Assembly: GCA_023213395.1 (NCBI GenBank)
Contig: CM041465.1
Span: forward strand, 39,501,741 to 39,565,740
Reading direction: 5' to 3'
Source of the DNA: Cycas panzhihuaensis
Taxonomy: Eukaryota; Cycadophyta
DNA: 64,000 nt
Numbering within the stretch: the stretch's first letter is position 1; the number at the start of each line of letters is the position of its first letter. The position numbers and the translations under genes are program-made. Positions 10,373 through 20,987 of this stretch are shown here, one piece after another. The notes below the pieces were generated by a model that was not told the origin of the DNA, searched no databases, and worked only from the letters and a program-made list of their open reading frames with translations.

Positions 10373-10994
10373 CTGTCCTCCACCGATGGTGATCTTTCCT
10401 CCTCCTCCCCTTTGGGATGCATGGGAGTAACTACCGCACTATCTTTTCCAAACATCGATTTTTGAACGAGTTTTTATATGTATAGGTTCCACTACACCGA
10501 ACTTGTATAGTCAATGGCTACTGTAATGTAAGATTGATCCGATCCCCTTTACGTCGAATCTTCAAAAGATGTCTCGTTAGCTTATTTTCCCAATATGCCG
10601 AGGGACCTTCCTCCGCCTTCTTATCATCATCACCTAGGTCCCTCGGCTGTCCTCCACTAGTATACTTCCCTCTGTTAGGATCTCTTTATGCTTTTCGTCC
10701 ACTTTTGGCTTCCCTTCAATCTCCGGGCTAAACAAATCATCTCTGATAGGGGCTGGTGTCAATACCATGCGTTCGCCATGGGTTTCCTCTTCCTGAGGTG
10801 TCTGGGCTCCACTTGCCTCAGATCCTTCAACGAACTGTCCCTTAGTCTCGTTGTTTTGCGAACTTAATCTCCTCGCCCTTCTGAGTTTTGTTTCTTTTGA
10901 CCATCTTAGTGCCCTTTGTCCGCCGGGTTTCCTTTTCCTTGGGTGAAGTATCCTTCTGGGGCTCTTCCGACCTTGAAGGCCTCTTAAGTGGCAT
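10373..10994 (-). pseudogene. gag: Gag N-terminal region of element A
   Basis: Gag probably starts at ATG 10992-10994 (MPLKRPSRSEEPQKDTSPKE), chosen because the same context is conserved in B, G and, mutated, in F and H. The region is basic and low complexity, then acidic with Pro/Ser; a stop and frameshifts lie within it. It joins the capsid at 10372. Confidence 0.65.
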
Positions 10995-11003
10995 TGGAAG
11001 GTC

Positions 11004-11055
11004 CCCTGGCTGCCGGTGGCTTAGTTACAGCCCGCCATCACGACGGCAGCCAGGG
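11004..11055 (-). promoter_or_regulatory. Leader hairpin just upstream of gag (element A)
   Basis: CCCTGGCTGCCG at 11004-11015 pairs perfectly with CGGCAGCCAGGG at 11044-11055: a 12-bp stem with a 28-base loop, 10 bases from the gag ATG. Element F has the same hairpin with an 8-bp perfect stem. It may be a packaging, dimerisation or translation signal. Confidence 0.7.
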
Positions 11056-11121
11056 TCCTCTGCCCTTTACACATTCTTTTCCTTTGAAACCCGTAGGCCC
11101 TGTCCCTCCTCAATGGACGTA

Positions 11122-11134
11122 GGCAACGGAACCA
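11122..11134 (-). promoter_or_regulatory. Primer binding site, tRNA-Glu type (element A)
   Basis: The - strand reads TGGTTCCGTTGCC, one base from the LTR end. From memory this matches the 3' 13 bases of plant tRNA-Glu (GGCAACGGAACCA). The identical 13-mer is present in B and F. Confidence 0.8.
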
Positions 11135-11135
11135 A

Positions 11136-11964
11136 TGTTGAGTTTGCTGGGTGTCTTGTTACACTTACGAGATACCCTTGCTGCACTTGTCAAGGTTTAC
11201 ACAGCGCTATAGTCTAGTTTCAGGATACTGTCAACATGGTCATTCACATACATTCCACATACATTCCATATATAATTCACAGAATGGTACACAGCAGTAC
11301 AGAAATCAATACATACTTCAGCAAATTATCATCACAACATCCAACATACACCAATTTCCACGTAACTCTTCCTTTTATTCATTCAACAATTCATTTACAC
11401 AGAGGCTGGAATGCATTCCTGAGCATTCCAAAGAAGATACCTTCTTCGTACATATGCGTACCCAGGTGGTACTTATCATACATTCGTGCTCAACCGGGTC
11501 ATGCGCATCGTCTCCTGCACTCGGCATACCCTTGATATCCGGCTCTCACCCTAACCAGGTGAATCATGTGTACTTCCTTAAGTATTCATGCTGATACCTT
11601 TTGGCTGAAGGGTTATGACTGTCATTAGTAACCCCTTCAGTTATGCGTACCTCTTCACTTAATCACTTTGTTTGGCCTTAATTAATTACTCCTTTGGTTT
11701 CGTACGTTCGTACGTACGTTTGGCACCTCCACAGGTCTTCACTGGTCCCCTGGAGTCATGCGTACCACCGCCGCTTGGTTCTGTTCTGCCACCGTACGCG
11801 TTCTCATCATCGTGCCCGTGCACGCACCTTTCCTCGTGCCGAATGCTTATTTTTCTACCATTTTGCCTCATGCGTACCTCTGTACGGTCCATACCTGCAC
11901 AACTCGGGTTATCTGACCTACCTCTGGTCCTCACATAGCCATTGAGTCAATTTTAACTCCAACA
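11136..11964 (-). repeat. Element A 5' LTR
   Basis: This 829-bp LTR is the partner of 1448-2282. It abuts the primer site on the left and the target duplication TTGAG on the right. It contains the tRNA-Glu D-arm-like segment (11210-11229), a GGCTCTCACCC motif (11541-11551) and many GCGTACC motifs. Confidence 0.95.
11210..11229. promoter_or_regulatory. tRNA-Glu D-arm-like segment in U5
   Basis: The + strand reads TAGTCTAGTT then TCAGGATACT. As I recall plant tRNA-Glu, nucleotides 8-28 are the same two 10-mers separated by GG. Because the element is on the - strand, its genomic RNA would be complementary to the primer tRNA here, about 75-95 bases upstream of the primer site. Confidence 0.65.
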
Positions 11965-11969
11965 TTGAG

Positions 11970-12085
11970 TATTGAGGGTCATTCTTAATTAATGAAAATT
12001 AAGTTTGAAGGTAGGCCAATTCTACTTGAAAATTTATGTTCCATTTTTATGTTGGTTCCATCACATTTTTGGATAAAACCTACGT
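11970..12085 (+). repeat. Copia C 5' LTR, right part
   Basis: This is the continuation of 1292-1447 beyond element A and its target duplication. It ends about one base before a tRNA-Met type primer site TGGTATCAGAG at 12087-12097. Confidence 0.6.
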
Positions 12086-14066
12086 TTGGTATCAGAGTAG
12101 GTTAATTCATGGGTTGTTGATAAATATTTTGACTAATAGGTTGAGGAACCAATTTGAGGTTTAGTTATTGAATTCAATTTTGTTAACACCTAGGCTTAGC
12201 AAACATTATACAATTCTTATCAAGGAGTAGACCATACATATTTTATACCTAGTAGTGAAAACACTAGTCTAATGTTATTTGAAGATTTGAAGTTAATTTT
12301 GCAAGAACCAATTAGACATAAGATATCAAGTCATGTGGATCTTTCTTAGATTTCAAATTATAAGTGCAAAGGCCTATCTTTTGGCATATGGGTAACATTG
12401 TGATAACCCTTGTTTGAGGGTGTCTAAACAAGTCTAGTAATGTGGAAGTAATGTGGATATGGAAAGAAGAGAGACAACTCTTTGGAAAAGCATAGTGCAT
12501 AGTACCTATCTATAACTCAAGGTAAGAATAATAAGGTATTATTAGAAGTCAAATGGAGTTGGGGACTCTCTACTTAGGAGGATTTAGAATCAAGTTGCAA
12601 CAAGGGATCACATAAGGTTGTCATTTTTGAAGAATATAATCAAGAGGCATTTGAAGCCATAATCTTAAACCAGAGAATGTTATTTGTCATAGCAAGATTA
12701 AAACACATGAAACAAAGTAAGTTTGAAAGTTTGTATTTACAAAGGAGATATGCTAGTATGAGAATTCCACAGTCTTTTCAACCAAAAGATATGCTTAGAG
12801 ATAAAGACAATAGAGATAAAGACAATAGAGCATAATGCCATCACATCATCTAAAGAATCAATTAAACACAGAGATATGAGAACATAGGAGGTTTATAGCT
12901 CATACGCCTCTATAGAAAATTAAAAGATGCCATACATGACAAAGAAGATAAACCTGATTCAAAAGGAAGACAAAAACAAGAAGAATCACTTAATGCTCAA
13001 ATTGAATTGACCAAATTCAAGCATACAAAAAAAAATCGATGAGATTCAAGAGAAAACATAGAAATGCAAAGGAAGATTCACCATATACAGAGGATGAACA
13101 TTGTATATTCGATGGGATATTTAGATGTTAAGACTTAGCTTATAAATTATTTTAATCTTTTGTATTGTTTTCCATATTAAAGCTTTTTAAATTGTTTTTG
13201 AAATGTACCATTTAGCCCCCTCTTGTTGAGAGCCCCTAGTCATATGGTAGACTATGTGCTAAGCTAATCTATGACCTAATGAGGAGTCATTTGTAAAATC
13301 TAAGAACACTTTTTCATAGTACCTTTTCATGTTCTTTCATTATAGCATGGTTGTATGACATTATTTTGGCACCCTACATGGTGATTGTGTAATTTTATAT
13401 TTTTTCAGTGCTCTATGAAGTAACTAAAGAATCCATAATATTTAAAATTAGTAATATATTATGTGTGGTATGTTAGTGCTATTTAACACCTATTTTAATA
13501 TGTGGTTTGTTAGCTTATTATCAGTTTTTTAATATTTTTCCACATAACTATTAGCGAAGTCTAGTTAATCCCTGCATAAATAAGCTACCCCAAAAGGCAA
13601 GTTCTTACTACAACAAACTAGGCCATTTTGGGAAGAACTGTAGGATGTTACAAGTTGATCAATAGTAGTACAAGGGTGTTCAGTAGAAAATTGATAAATA
13701 AAACATGGTAGTTTTACAGACATGATTCAAATCAAGTGATGTTTAGTACATAGACTTAGGAGTTTCTAGGCACATGACAAGTAGATTTGAATGGTTCAAG
13801 TACATGTGCAATGTCATTAAATATTTAGTGACCTTAGGAGATGATACAGTATTAGATATAAAGGGGATAGGGGAGGTCCCATTCATTGCATTTAATGGGG
13901 AGGATTATCATATCATAGATGTGTTATATGTGCTAAGAATGAAAAGAAATTTGATTTTAGTTAGTTAAATTAAATATAACAACATGAATATTCTTTTCAA
14001 GGATGGAAAGGCTACTATTTGTGACCGTGAAGGGAAAACAATTGTATAAGATGCAGAGGAAGGTGG
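12086..14066 (+). pseudogene. Copia C leader, gag and protease remnant
   Basis: After the primer site (12087-12097) comes about 1.4 kb of stop-ridden sequence that should hold gag. A decayed zinc knuckle (NKLGHFGKNCR, about 13590-13640) and a protease-site remnant (DLGVSRHMT, about 13750) follow. The open stretch 13774-13968 carries GDDTVLDIKGIGEVPF and DVLYVLRMKRNLILVS, a standard copia block after the protease. Element B then interrupts the sequence. Confidence 0.75.
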
Positions 14067-14946
14067 TGTTGACTGATAGATTCCACTCCCTTGTGGAATC
14101 AATGCACTTGTCAAGGTTACACAGCGCTATAGTCTAGTTTTAGGACACTGTCAACATGGTTATACACATACATTCCACATACATTCCATATATAATTCAC
14201 AGAATGGTACACGCAGATGTAATTCAATACATATTTCAAAGACATCATCAACATACATCAAGAATGCACCAATTTCCACATAACTCTTCTTTTATTACTT
14301 CAACAGTTCATTTACACAAGGTGATGGAATGCATTCCTGAGCATTCCGGTGACGATCCTCTTACATATGCGTGCCGGATGGTACTTATCATGCACTCATG
14401 CTCCAATTCGCATCATGCGTCATCATACGCACCTTTGCGTACTCTTGATCTCCGACTCTCACCCTCGAGCACATGACATAGGAATGAATAACTCGGCTCT
14501 CACCCTTGAGAGTATACAATATGATTGAATCACTCGGCTCTCACACTGGAATGGTCCTCAAAGCACCATTAAATATGTCCCTTTGATGCCTTTTGGATGA
14601 AAGGTCATGACCCAAAGTCATAACCATACCTTTTTGTTACCAAGGTACCCTTTCACTTTAATCATTAGTTATACACTTAACTAATGTCTCTTTAGGTCCG
14701 TCACGTCGTCGGCGACTTCGGGCCTCCACCGGTCCTTGCATCATACGTCTGGTTTGCTCGATTACATTGCTCTGATGCGTATCGTGATACGTGCCCGTGC
14801 ACGCACTTTTGTCATACGTACCTGCACGCTGATTTCTTCACCAAGCTTCGCCTGCACCTCCGTACGGTTCGTACTTGCATTCCTTTGGTCAATACAACCT
14901 GTATTCCGTCTTCCTCAAGGCCTATGTGTCAAAATATGTCCCAACA
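14067..14946 (-). repeat. Element B 3' LTR
   Basis: This 880-bp LTR starts TGTTGACTG and ends CCCAACA. It is nearly identical to 18681-19571 over long stretches but strongly diverged in a CG-rich block at 14697-14880. Confidence 0.95.
14452..14550. repeat. Triple tRNA-Glu anticodon-arm-like repeat in the LTR
   Basis: Three copies at about 40-bp spacing (14452-14469, 14491-14512, 14531-14550) share CTCGGCTCTCACCC. The middle copy reads ACTCGGCTCTCACCC, TT, GAGAG; as I recall, the plant tRNA-Glu anticodon arm is the same without TT. The other LTR has the copies at 19068-19086, 19108-19129 and 19149-19170. In related LTRs with a recognisable TATA box the motif lies upstream of it. Confidence 0.65.
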
Positions 14947-15640
14947 TCTATCCTGGGTCAACATGATTGGGTTGAGCATCCTTGCTCAACAAAAAATTTA
15001 AAATTTGGGGTATTCCTCCCCCTCTCTGTTCTAAGGCTGCTCCTGCTGCCTCGCTCCTTCTTTCGGCCGCCATTCACGGTTAATAAATCCTCATCTATTG
15101 GTGCTTTGTTTTGTTTGACTCTCCCTTGATTTTCAGGTATGATGGTATATCTTTCCTCCATGCTTCACCATATTGCTTATGATATGAGTTACGGTTGTTT
15201 TTCTGTTTTTTAATTTTTTTGTATTTTATGTTACATACCGAATCACGTTCCAGATCAAGGCAATTCGATTTTGCCTCAACTTCATGCAACACGCTATGGT
15301 ACAACCAGCTGATCCTGCTGGTAAGTTGCTCCACCTTAATTGATATAGGGTTTCAGTTTACTACCCTTGACCATTTCGTGCAATAAGCGGCACGAGAGTT
15401 TTTCAACTCGATAGTGCCATTATGGTACACTTTCTCAATCTGTATGGGCCTTTCCAATGCATCTTCAATTCTCCTTGGGTTGTTTGGGATTTGTTGTCGA
15501 ATCGCCATACTCGATCACCCTTCTTGAAATGCGATGTCTTGTCGGGCGATCGTGCCTTGTCCTTTTCCGCCTTTTCCTCGGTGTGGTATGCTTTGTTGAT
15601 TTCTTCTTATGATCCCTTAATTGGTCTTCTCTAACCAATG
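14947..15640 (-). pseudogene. Element B 3' end: ORF3 tail scrap and integrase C-terminal remnant
   Basis: Sequence like the end of element A (post-ORF3 spacer with purine tract near 15015-15032) gives way at about 15060-15180 to the end of pol (15180-15640), where an integrase C-terminal tail (HFKKGDRVWRFDNKS, MHWKGPYRL) is legible. ORF3 and the hairpin array are gone, marking one internal deletion. Confidence 0.65.
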
Positions 15641-16600
15641 TTCTCTACAATGTCTCGAATGGGAAACTCCACATAGTGGTTCTCCATAAAAGGGCTTCAC
15701 ATAATCTCCAACGTATTCTCCATGATTTCTATCTTCTGGAGTGGTAACTATTTGGTCACATTCCGAGAAAGTAGGTTACATCTATAGGATGAGGGGTTGA
15801 CTTCATAATCGTCCCGTAGCCAATAATCCACAAATCTCATCTCGTTTTCATCATCTGAAGAATTGTAAATTTCTCCAAAATAGGTCGGTTCTTCTTTCCG
15901 TAATGGGTCGATGTTGTAGGCTTTTCCGCAGTATGATAGAGGTTTTCTTTGTCACATGAAGAAGTTGTTGCTTCCCTTACAACGGTTGTACTTGATGCAT
16001 TGTCGTATCACCTCAATGGAGTTCTTCCCCAACATTGGTAATACTACTTTATTCCCTTCATCTGACAAGGTGAAGGTTACGCCTTTTCCAACTTTGGAGA
16101 CATTGGGTTTTGTATAGCCATGGTCTCCCAATAAAGTCGGATAGGAGTTGCACCTTTCTCCGTTTCCACAATCGTAAAATCGATCTTCGACAATTCACCG
16201 CCACATCCACCTTGGACGTTCGCGGTTTTCCCAGTCGCACCAACAATTCATTGGCTAGTTTTAACGAATAGGTTGCCGCTTCCAACTTTGGACTCCCCAA
16301 CTTCCGCCATGTCGAGTGGGCGACATTCACAGCTCCCCATCAACGATCACTCTAAACTTTTCGTCCAAAACTGACATGGTTACCATCGGATCCATGTCGA
16401 ATGATGGTATGATTTGCTTCCAACTTTTGGTAACTCCTTTCTGTAGCACTCCTCCTTTGATCCAATCAATAACTTGGGACAGGGGGATAGTCAACTGTAA
16501 CTGGTTCGCCAAATTCTCCATTGATAGCAACATTCGGGAATATCTTCTCACGGTAATCCTTTAAACAACTCTTCCATTTGCACCATTTGGGGTTTTACCG
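15641..16600 (-). pseudogene. pol: Element B protease and spacer remnant
   Basis: The order matches A around 7720-8960, so about 7 kb of pol was lost at a junction near 15640. Protease motifs SPKLEAATYSLKLANELLV and an RPWLYKTQ block are readable. The active site is disturbed (VIVDGELMNV), with small indels. Confidence 0.75.
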
Positions 16601-18543
16601 TTGATTCTTCTAGTAGTTTCTCTGGCTCTTTTTGTTTGTTTTTCCGCACATAAACATTTTTGTTTGGTTTACCCATTGGTAGTATATTTTCTTCCTGCTA
16701 AACCATCCAATACTTGTTTCGCTTTTTACCGATCCAATTCAATTGGTGGGTTTGGATATCCTTCATCCACTTTCTCTTTTTGTTTGTTCTCGCAATTTCA
16801 CATTCTTCGCTTCGCACGATTGTCATTAGATTCGTTGCTTTGGCTTTACCTTTGCAATCTTCCGCTTTTGTGGTCGCTTGGGCCACAATTACATACTGAA
16901 CCCGGCCTCGTATTCACCTTCATCGGACATTCGGACTTCCAATGCCCGAATCAGTGCATGAGGCATCTCCCCATCATTGCTTTCTTCCTCGAGGGCTCAG
17001 TGCGCCTCGTTGTATACACATTTCGAGGTGGGTTACCTCTTCCCTGACCTCGGCCTCTAAATGCTTTTCCCCTGGAATTATAAAAACAATCCCTAGTTGT
17101 GTGGGTATCCACCTCACATATGTGGCACCACTTCTCCTGTTGGTGCGTCACATTGTTTTTTAAGTTCAATTCACATTCCCGGGTGGTATGTGAGTTTTCT
17201 TCACAAATATGGCACCACTTGGTCACCCTTCCAGTGTGCTCTTTCTTCTTCGGTGTCTCTTCTTCTTCCCGATTATTTCTGATTTTCAATCGGGCTACCT
17301 CTTTCCTCAGTGTCTCCAATTCTGACTCCTCTTCTGCTACCCCAACCTGGCAGAAGGGTCGATTGTGCTGATTCTGTCTCAGCTCTCTAATCTCATCTTG
17401 CAATCTTAGCAGCAAGGAATCTTGTCCCCGCACAGGCATCCATTTCGATCTCGAAATCTAATGCCAACTACTGAGCGTTCTTGAATGATTTCAATGGATG
17501 AGCTGCATCATGGCTCGCAACTTCTCATTTAGCCCTCTGACGAAGTAATTTTTCATGTTATGATCCGTAATTGTCTCATTGATCATACTCACTGCAATGA
17601 TCTTCATTCGGCTAATGTATGTTAGACCGATTCCCGGCCTACTGTCGATTTCAGAATGCGATTTCCACACCGTTCTTTGCGAAACTTTTGGAATCTCTCT
17701 TCAAATGCTTTCTTAATCTTTGCCCATGGCTCATTTTGTTTATTTCCTTGTACCAAGCCAAGGGTACACCTCTCAATGTCTGAGCAGCGTGCTTTAATCT
17801 CATCTTCGTCTGTTATTTTTCTAACATCAATGAGATTCTCAAACAAATACACATGCTCTGCTGCGTCAAGTATCATTGAAGACAAGTCTCCCAAAATCTC
17901 TATGGTCGTCCATCTTGGGAGATTGCAACTGCTCCCCACCGATGGTGATCTTTCCCTCCTCCGTCCTTTGGGGATGTCTGGGAGTGACTATCGCCGTATC
18001 CTTTCCAAACAACGGATTTTTAAACGGAGTTTTATATGTATAGGTTCCACTACACCGAACTTGTATTGTCAATGGTGTTACCGTAATGTAAGATTGATCC
18101 GATCCTTTCCGTCGAATCTTCAAACAATTGTCTCGTTAGCTTATTTTCCCAATATGCCGAGGGACCTTCCTCCGCCTTCTTATCATCATCACCTAGGTCC
18201 TTCGGCCGTCCTCATTGGTATACTTCCTCTGTTAAGATTTCCTTATGTTTTTCGTCCACTTTAGGCTTCCTTCCAATTAAGCTAAACAAATCCTCTCTGA
18301 TAGGGTTTGGTGTCAATACCATGCGTTCGTCATGGGTTTCTTCTTCTTGGGGTGTCTGGGCTCCACTTGCCTCAGATCCTTCAACGGACTGTCCCTTAGT
18401 CTCGTTGTTTTGCGAACTTAGTCTCCTCGCCCTTCTGAGTTTTGCCTCTTTTGACCATCTTAGTGCCCTTTGCCTACTGGTTTCCTTTTCCTTAGGTGAA
18501 GTATCCTGGGGCTCTTGAGCCTTGAAGGCCTCTTAGGTGGCAT
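16601..18543 (-). pseudogene. gag: Element B gag
   Basis: The gag start ATG is at 18541-18543 by homology with A. The capsid (about 17460-17940) reads AAEHVYLFENLIDVRK and IKKAFEERFQKF. The open segment 16951-17439 holds knuckles CHICEENSHTTREC and CHICEVDTHTTRDC, and a fourth, CNCGPSDHK-type knuckle lies near 16870. Several small indels break the frame, often beside CG, CCGG or CTG/CAG sites. Confidence 0.85.
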
Positions 18544-18666
18544 TGAAGGTCCCAGGCCTGTGGCTTAGTTACTGACCGCCATCACGATGGCGCCTGTGGT
18601 CCTCTGCCCTTTACACATTCTTTTTCCTTTGAAACCCCTAGGCCCTGTCCCTCCTCAATGGACGTA

Positions 18667-18679
18667 GGCAACGGAACCA
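18667..18679 (-). promoter_or_regulatory. Primer binding site, tRNA-Glu type (element B)
   Basis: The - strand reads TGGTTCCGTTGCC, one base from the LTR at 18681, identical to elements A and F. Confidence 0.8.
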
Positions 18680-18680
18680 A

Positions 18681-19571
18681 TGTTGACTTATAGATTCCAC
18701 TCCCTTGTGGAATCAGTGCACTTGTCAAGGTTACACAGCGCTATAGTCTAGTTTTAGGACACTGTCAACATGGTTATACACATACATTCCACATACATTC
18801 CATATATAATTCACAGAATGGTACACAATGATGCAATTCAATACATATTTCAAAGACATCATCAACATACATCAAGAATGCACCAATTTCCACATAACTC
18901 TTCTTTTATTAATTCAGCTCATTTACACAGGGTCGAATGCGTTCTGAGCATTCCAAAGGTGAGATACGATCTTGTTACATATGCGTACCAGATGGTACTT
19001 ATCATGCACTCATGCTTCAATCGGCTGTCATGCGTACTGTCTTCTGCACCTTTGCGTACCCGTGATATCTGGCTCTCACCCTCGAGCACATGACATAGGA
19101 ATGAATAACTCGGCTCTCACCCTTGAGAGTATACAATATGATTGAATCACTCGGCTCTCACCCTCGAATGGTCCTCAAAGCACCATTAAATATGTCCCTT
19201 TGATGCCTTTTGGATGAAAGGTCATGACCCAAAGTCATAACCATACCTTTTTGTTACCAAGGTACCCTTTCACTTTAATCATTAGTTATACACTTAACTA
19301 ATGTCTCTTTAGGTCCGGACGACGTCTGGCGCCTTCCTGGCCTCCACCGGTTCCGTCATCACACGTCACTCCCGCTCGGCTCGTTTCCGCCTGGCACGAT
19401 TCCGTGATACGCACTGCCTGTGCACGCACCGCCATACGTACCTGCACGCCGATTTCTTCACTGTTTCGCCTGCGTGCGCATTCTCCGTATGGTTCGTACT
19501 TGCATTCCTTTGGTCAATACAACCTGTATTCCGTCTTCCTCAAGGCCTATGTGTCAAAATATGTCCCAACA
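18681..19571 (-). repeat. Element B 5' LTR
   Basis: This 891-bp LTR is the partner of 14067-14946. It contains a D-arm-like segment at 18744-18763 (TAGTCTAGTTTTAGGACACT) and three anticodon-arm-like repeats. Its CG-rich block (19313-19506) differs strongly from the partner. Confidence 0.95.
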
Positions 19572-19576
19572 GGTGG

Positions 19577-20450
19577 TCTTTAGAGGCACTTAGTTAAATT
19601 TTTAGGCCAAAGAGTATTAATTGTTAATGTATTTAGAAAAATTTAGTTCTAGCATGAGAGAATAGGGCATTTTCAATTTTTTAGTTTATGTTTGATACAT
19701 AAGCTAAATATGGTGTATAGTCTCTCAAAATTTAAAGTAGAAAAAAGCATTTGTGAACCATACATCTTTGGGAAGCAACATAGAGAAAAATTTAAAAATC
19801 AAAACTTTGAGAGTAATTGAAGAGCTAAGTTAAGTTCACTTAGATATCTGTGGTCCTATGCCAATGACTTCCCTTAAAGGTCTAAGATATTTTTTGTTCT
19901 TCATTGATGATTTTTCAAGGAAGGTTTGGGTATATTTTATAAGGAGAATTTGCAGTCATTTAACATTTTCAAAGAGTTTAAGTCAAAAGTGGAGAATGAA
20001 AGTAGTCAACTGTTGAAGATATAGAGACAAGATAATGGGGAAGAATACACCTCCATTGCCTTTGTTCAAATTTATAAGGATCATAGAATTAAGTAGTAGT
20101 TAATGACAACATACATACCATAGTAGAATGATATAACTAAGAGGATGAATAGGACCTTGGTCAAGAAACTCAAGTTAATGATGAAAATGAAAAATCTCTT
20201 AAAATGAATAAAAGTGTTACAAAAGTTGTTTGGAATATAATGCTTAAATAAGCATGGTTAGGAGTGAAATCTAAAGTGAGTTATTTTAGAATCTTTTGGA
20301 GTATTACATATATGTATGTTCCAAAGGAAAAACACTAGGAATTTGATAATAAAAGTTTCAAGTACATCCTCATATGATACAATGAAGAAAATAAAGCATA
20401 CTAGGGTATATGATGCTAAAGATGATGGCATTCAACCTTTACTCCAATGA
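19577..20450 (+). pseudogene. pol: Copia C integrase remnant
   Basis: Coding similarity resumes after element B. Fragments read as a copia pre-integrase block (ERIGHFQF), the FIDDFSRKVW-type integrase core near 19890-19960, RQDNGEEYTS near 20030, and an integrase C-terminal YNEENKAYxVYDAKDDG near 20380-20420. Stops and frameshifts are frequent. RT and RNase H of C are missing, cut off by the copia LTR that follows. Confidence 0.7.
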
Positions 20451-20519
20451 TTGATGAGCACTTCCTTAGGGATCTTATAGAGAGGAAATCAACTAGCATG
20501 AGAAGATGATTAACATCTA

Positions 20520-20987
20520 TACTAGGTAGCTATGAACATGAGAAAATAAGAAAGCATAAGGCACTATGAACTCAAGCATAAGAATGAAACAAAGTATGGA
20601 GGAGTAGGAATTATTCTTTAATCCAACTAAATAAGATTAACCTAGATTAAAAGCAATAATATAATAGTATAACACTCACTCTCATATGTGATACATGAGA
20701 ATTGATCTCAATATATAGTGTTGGAGGAGATATCTTAGGTGGCTTCATGTTTGACAAATGTCAAACATTCAAGCTATTCCAGTTGCATGTGGGACAAGTA
20801 TCTCTTAGGTTCTCCTGTAAACAAAAGTATATGAGGGATACATTGACCCTTAAGTCACAACATTATGTAACTAGAAAGAATGTGGGTGTGTACTTTATTA
20901 TATTAGGTGATAAGACACCTTTATATAAAGTATATAATGCTATAATATAAAGTACAATATTTAACATTTAAACAGAAGGGTTTAGTA
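20520..20987 (-). repeat. 3' LTR of copia E/K
   Basis: This is a reverse-orientation copy of the LTR family seen at 42287-42817 and 62339-62873: a CACACCCACATTCTTT block, the inverted repeat ATGTTTGACA..TGTCAAACAT (20747-20768) and the region before TATGAGA all align. The right end is placed by alignment of TAAACCC with the family start; the left end is uncertain by tens of bases. Confidence 0.7.

Larger units (their letters stand above)
1448..11964 (-). mobile_element. Gypsy element A, complete with both LTRs
   Basis: This 10.5-kb Ty3/gypsy element is on the - strand. Its two LTRs (1448-2282 and 11136-11964) start TGTTGA and end CCAACA in + orientation, and it is bounded by a perfect 5-bp target duplication TTGAG (1443-1447 and 11965-11969). 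Order on the - strand is 5' LTR, tRNA-Glu primer site, leader hairpin, gag, protease, spacer, RT, RNase H, integrase, hairpin array, ORF3, 3' LTR. Scattered stops and frameshifts make it non-functional, but all parts are present and it is the best-preserved reference copy of the family here. The closely similar LTRs suggest one of the younger insertions. Confidence 0.95.
14067..19571 (-). mobile_element. Gypsy element B, internally deleted
   Basis: This 5.5-kb element has LTRs at 14067-14946 and 18681-19571 and a perfect target duplication GGTGG (14062-14066 and 19572-19576). It keeps the primer site, gag, protease, part of the PR-RT spacer and an integrase C-terminal remnant, but lacks RT, RNase H, the integrase core, the hairpin array and nearly all of ORF3. 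It would depend on enzymes from an element like A. Its gag is close to that of A. Confidence 0.95.

Noticed and set aside
11210-11229. A possible tRNA-Glu gene in the LTR
   Set aside because: Only the D arm is present; the anticodon-arm motif is about 330 bases away and no T arm or acceptor follows in order, so it cannot fold as a tRNA.
17656-18264. Open + strand frame of 202 codons
   Set aside because: It is antisense to element B gag, whose capsid motifs on the - strand explain the sequence.
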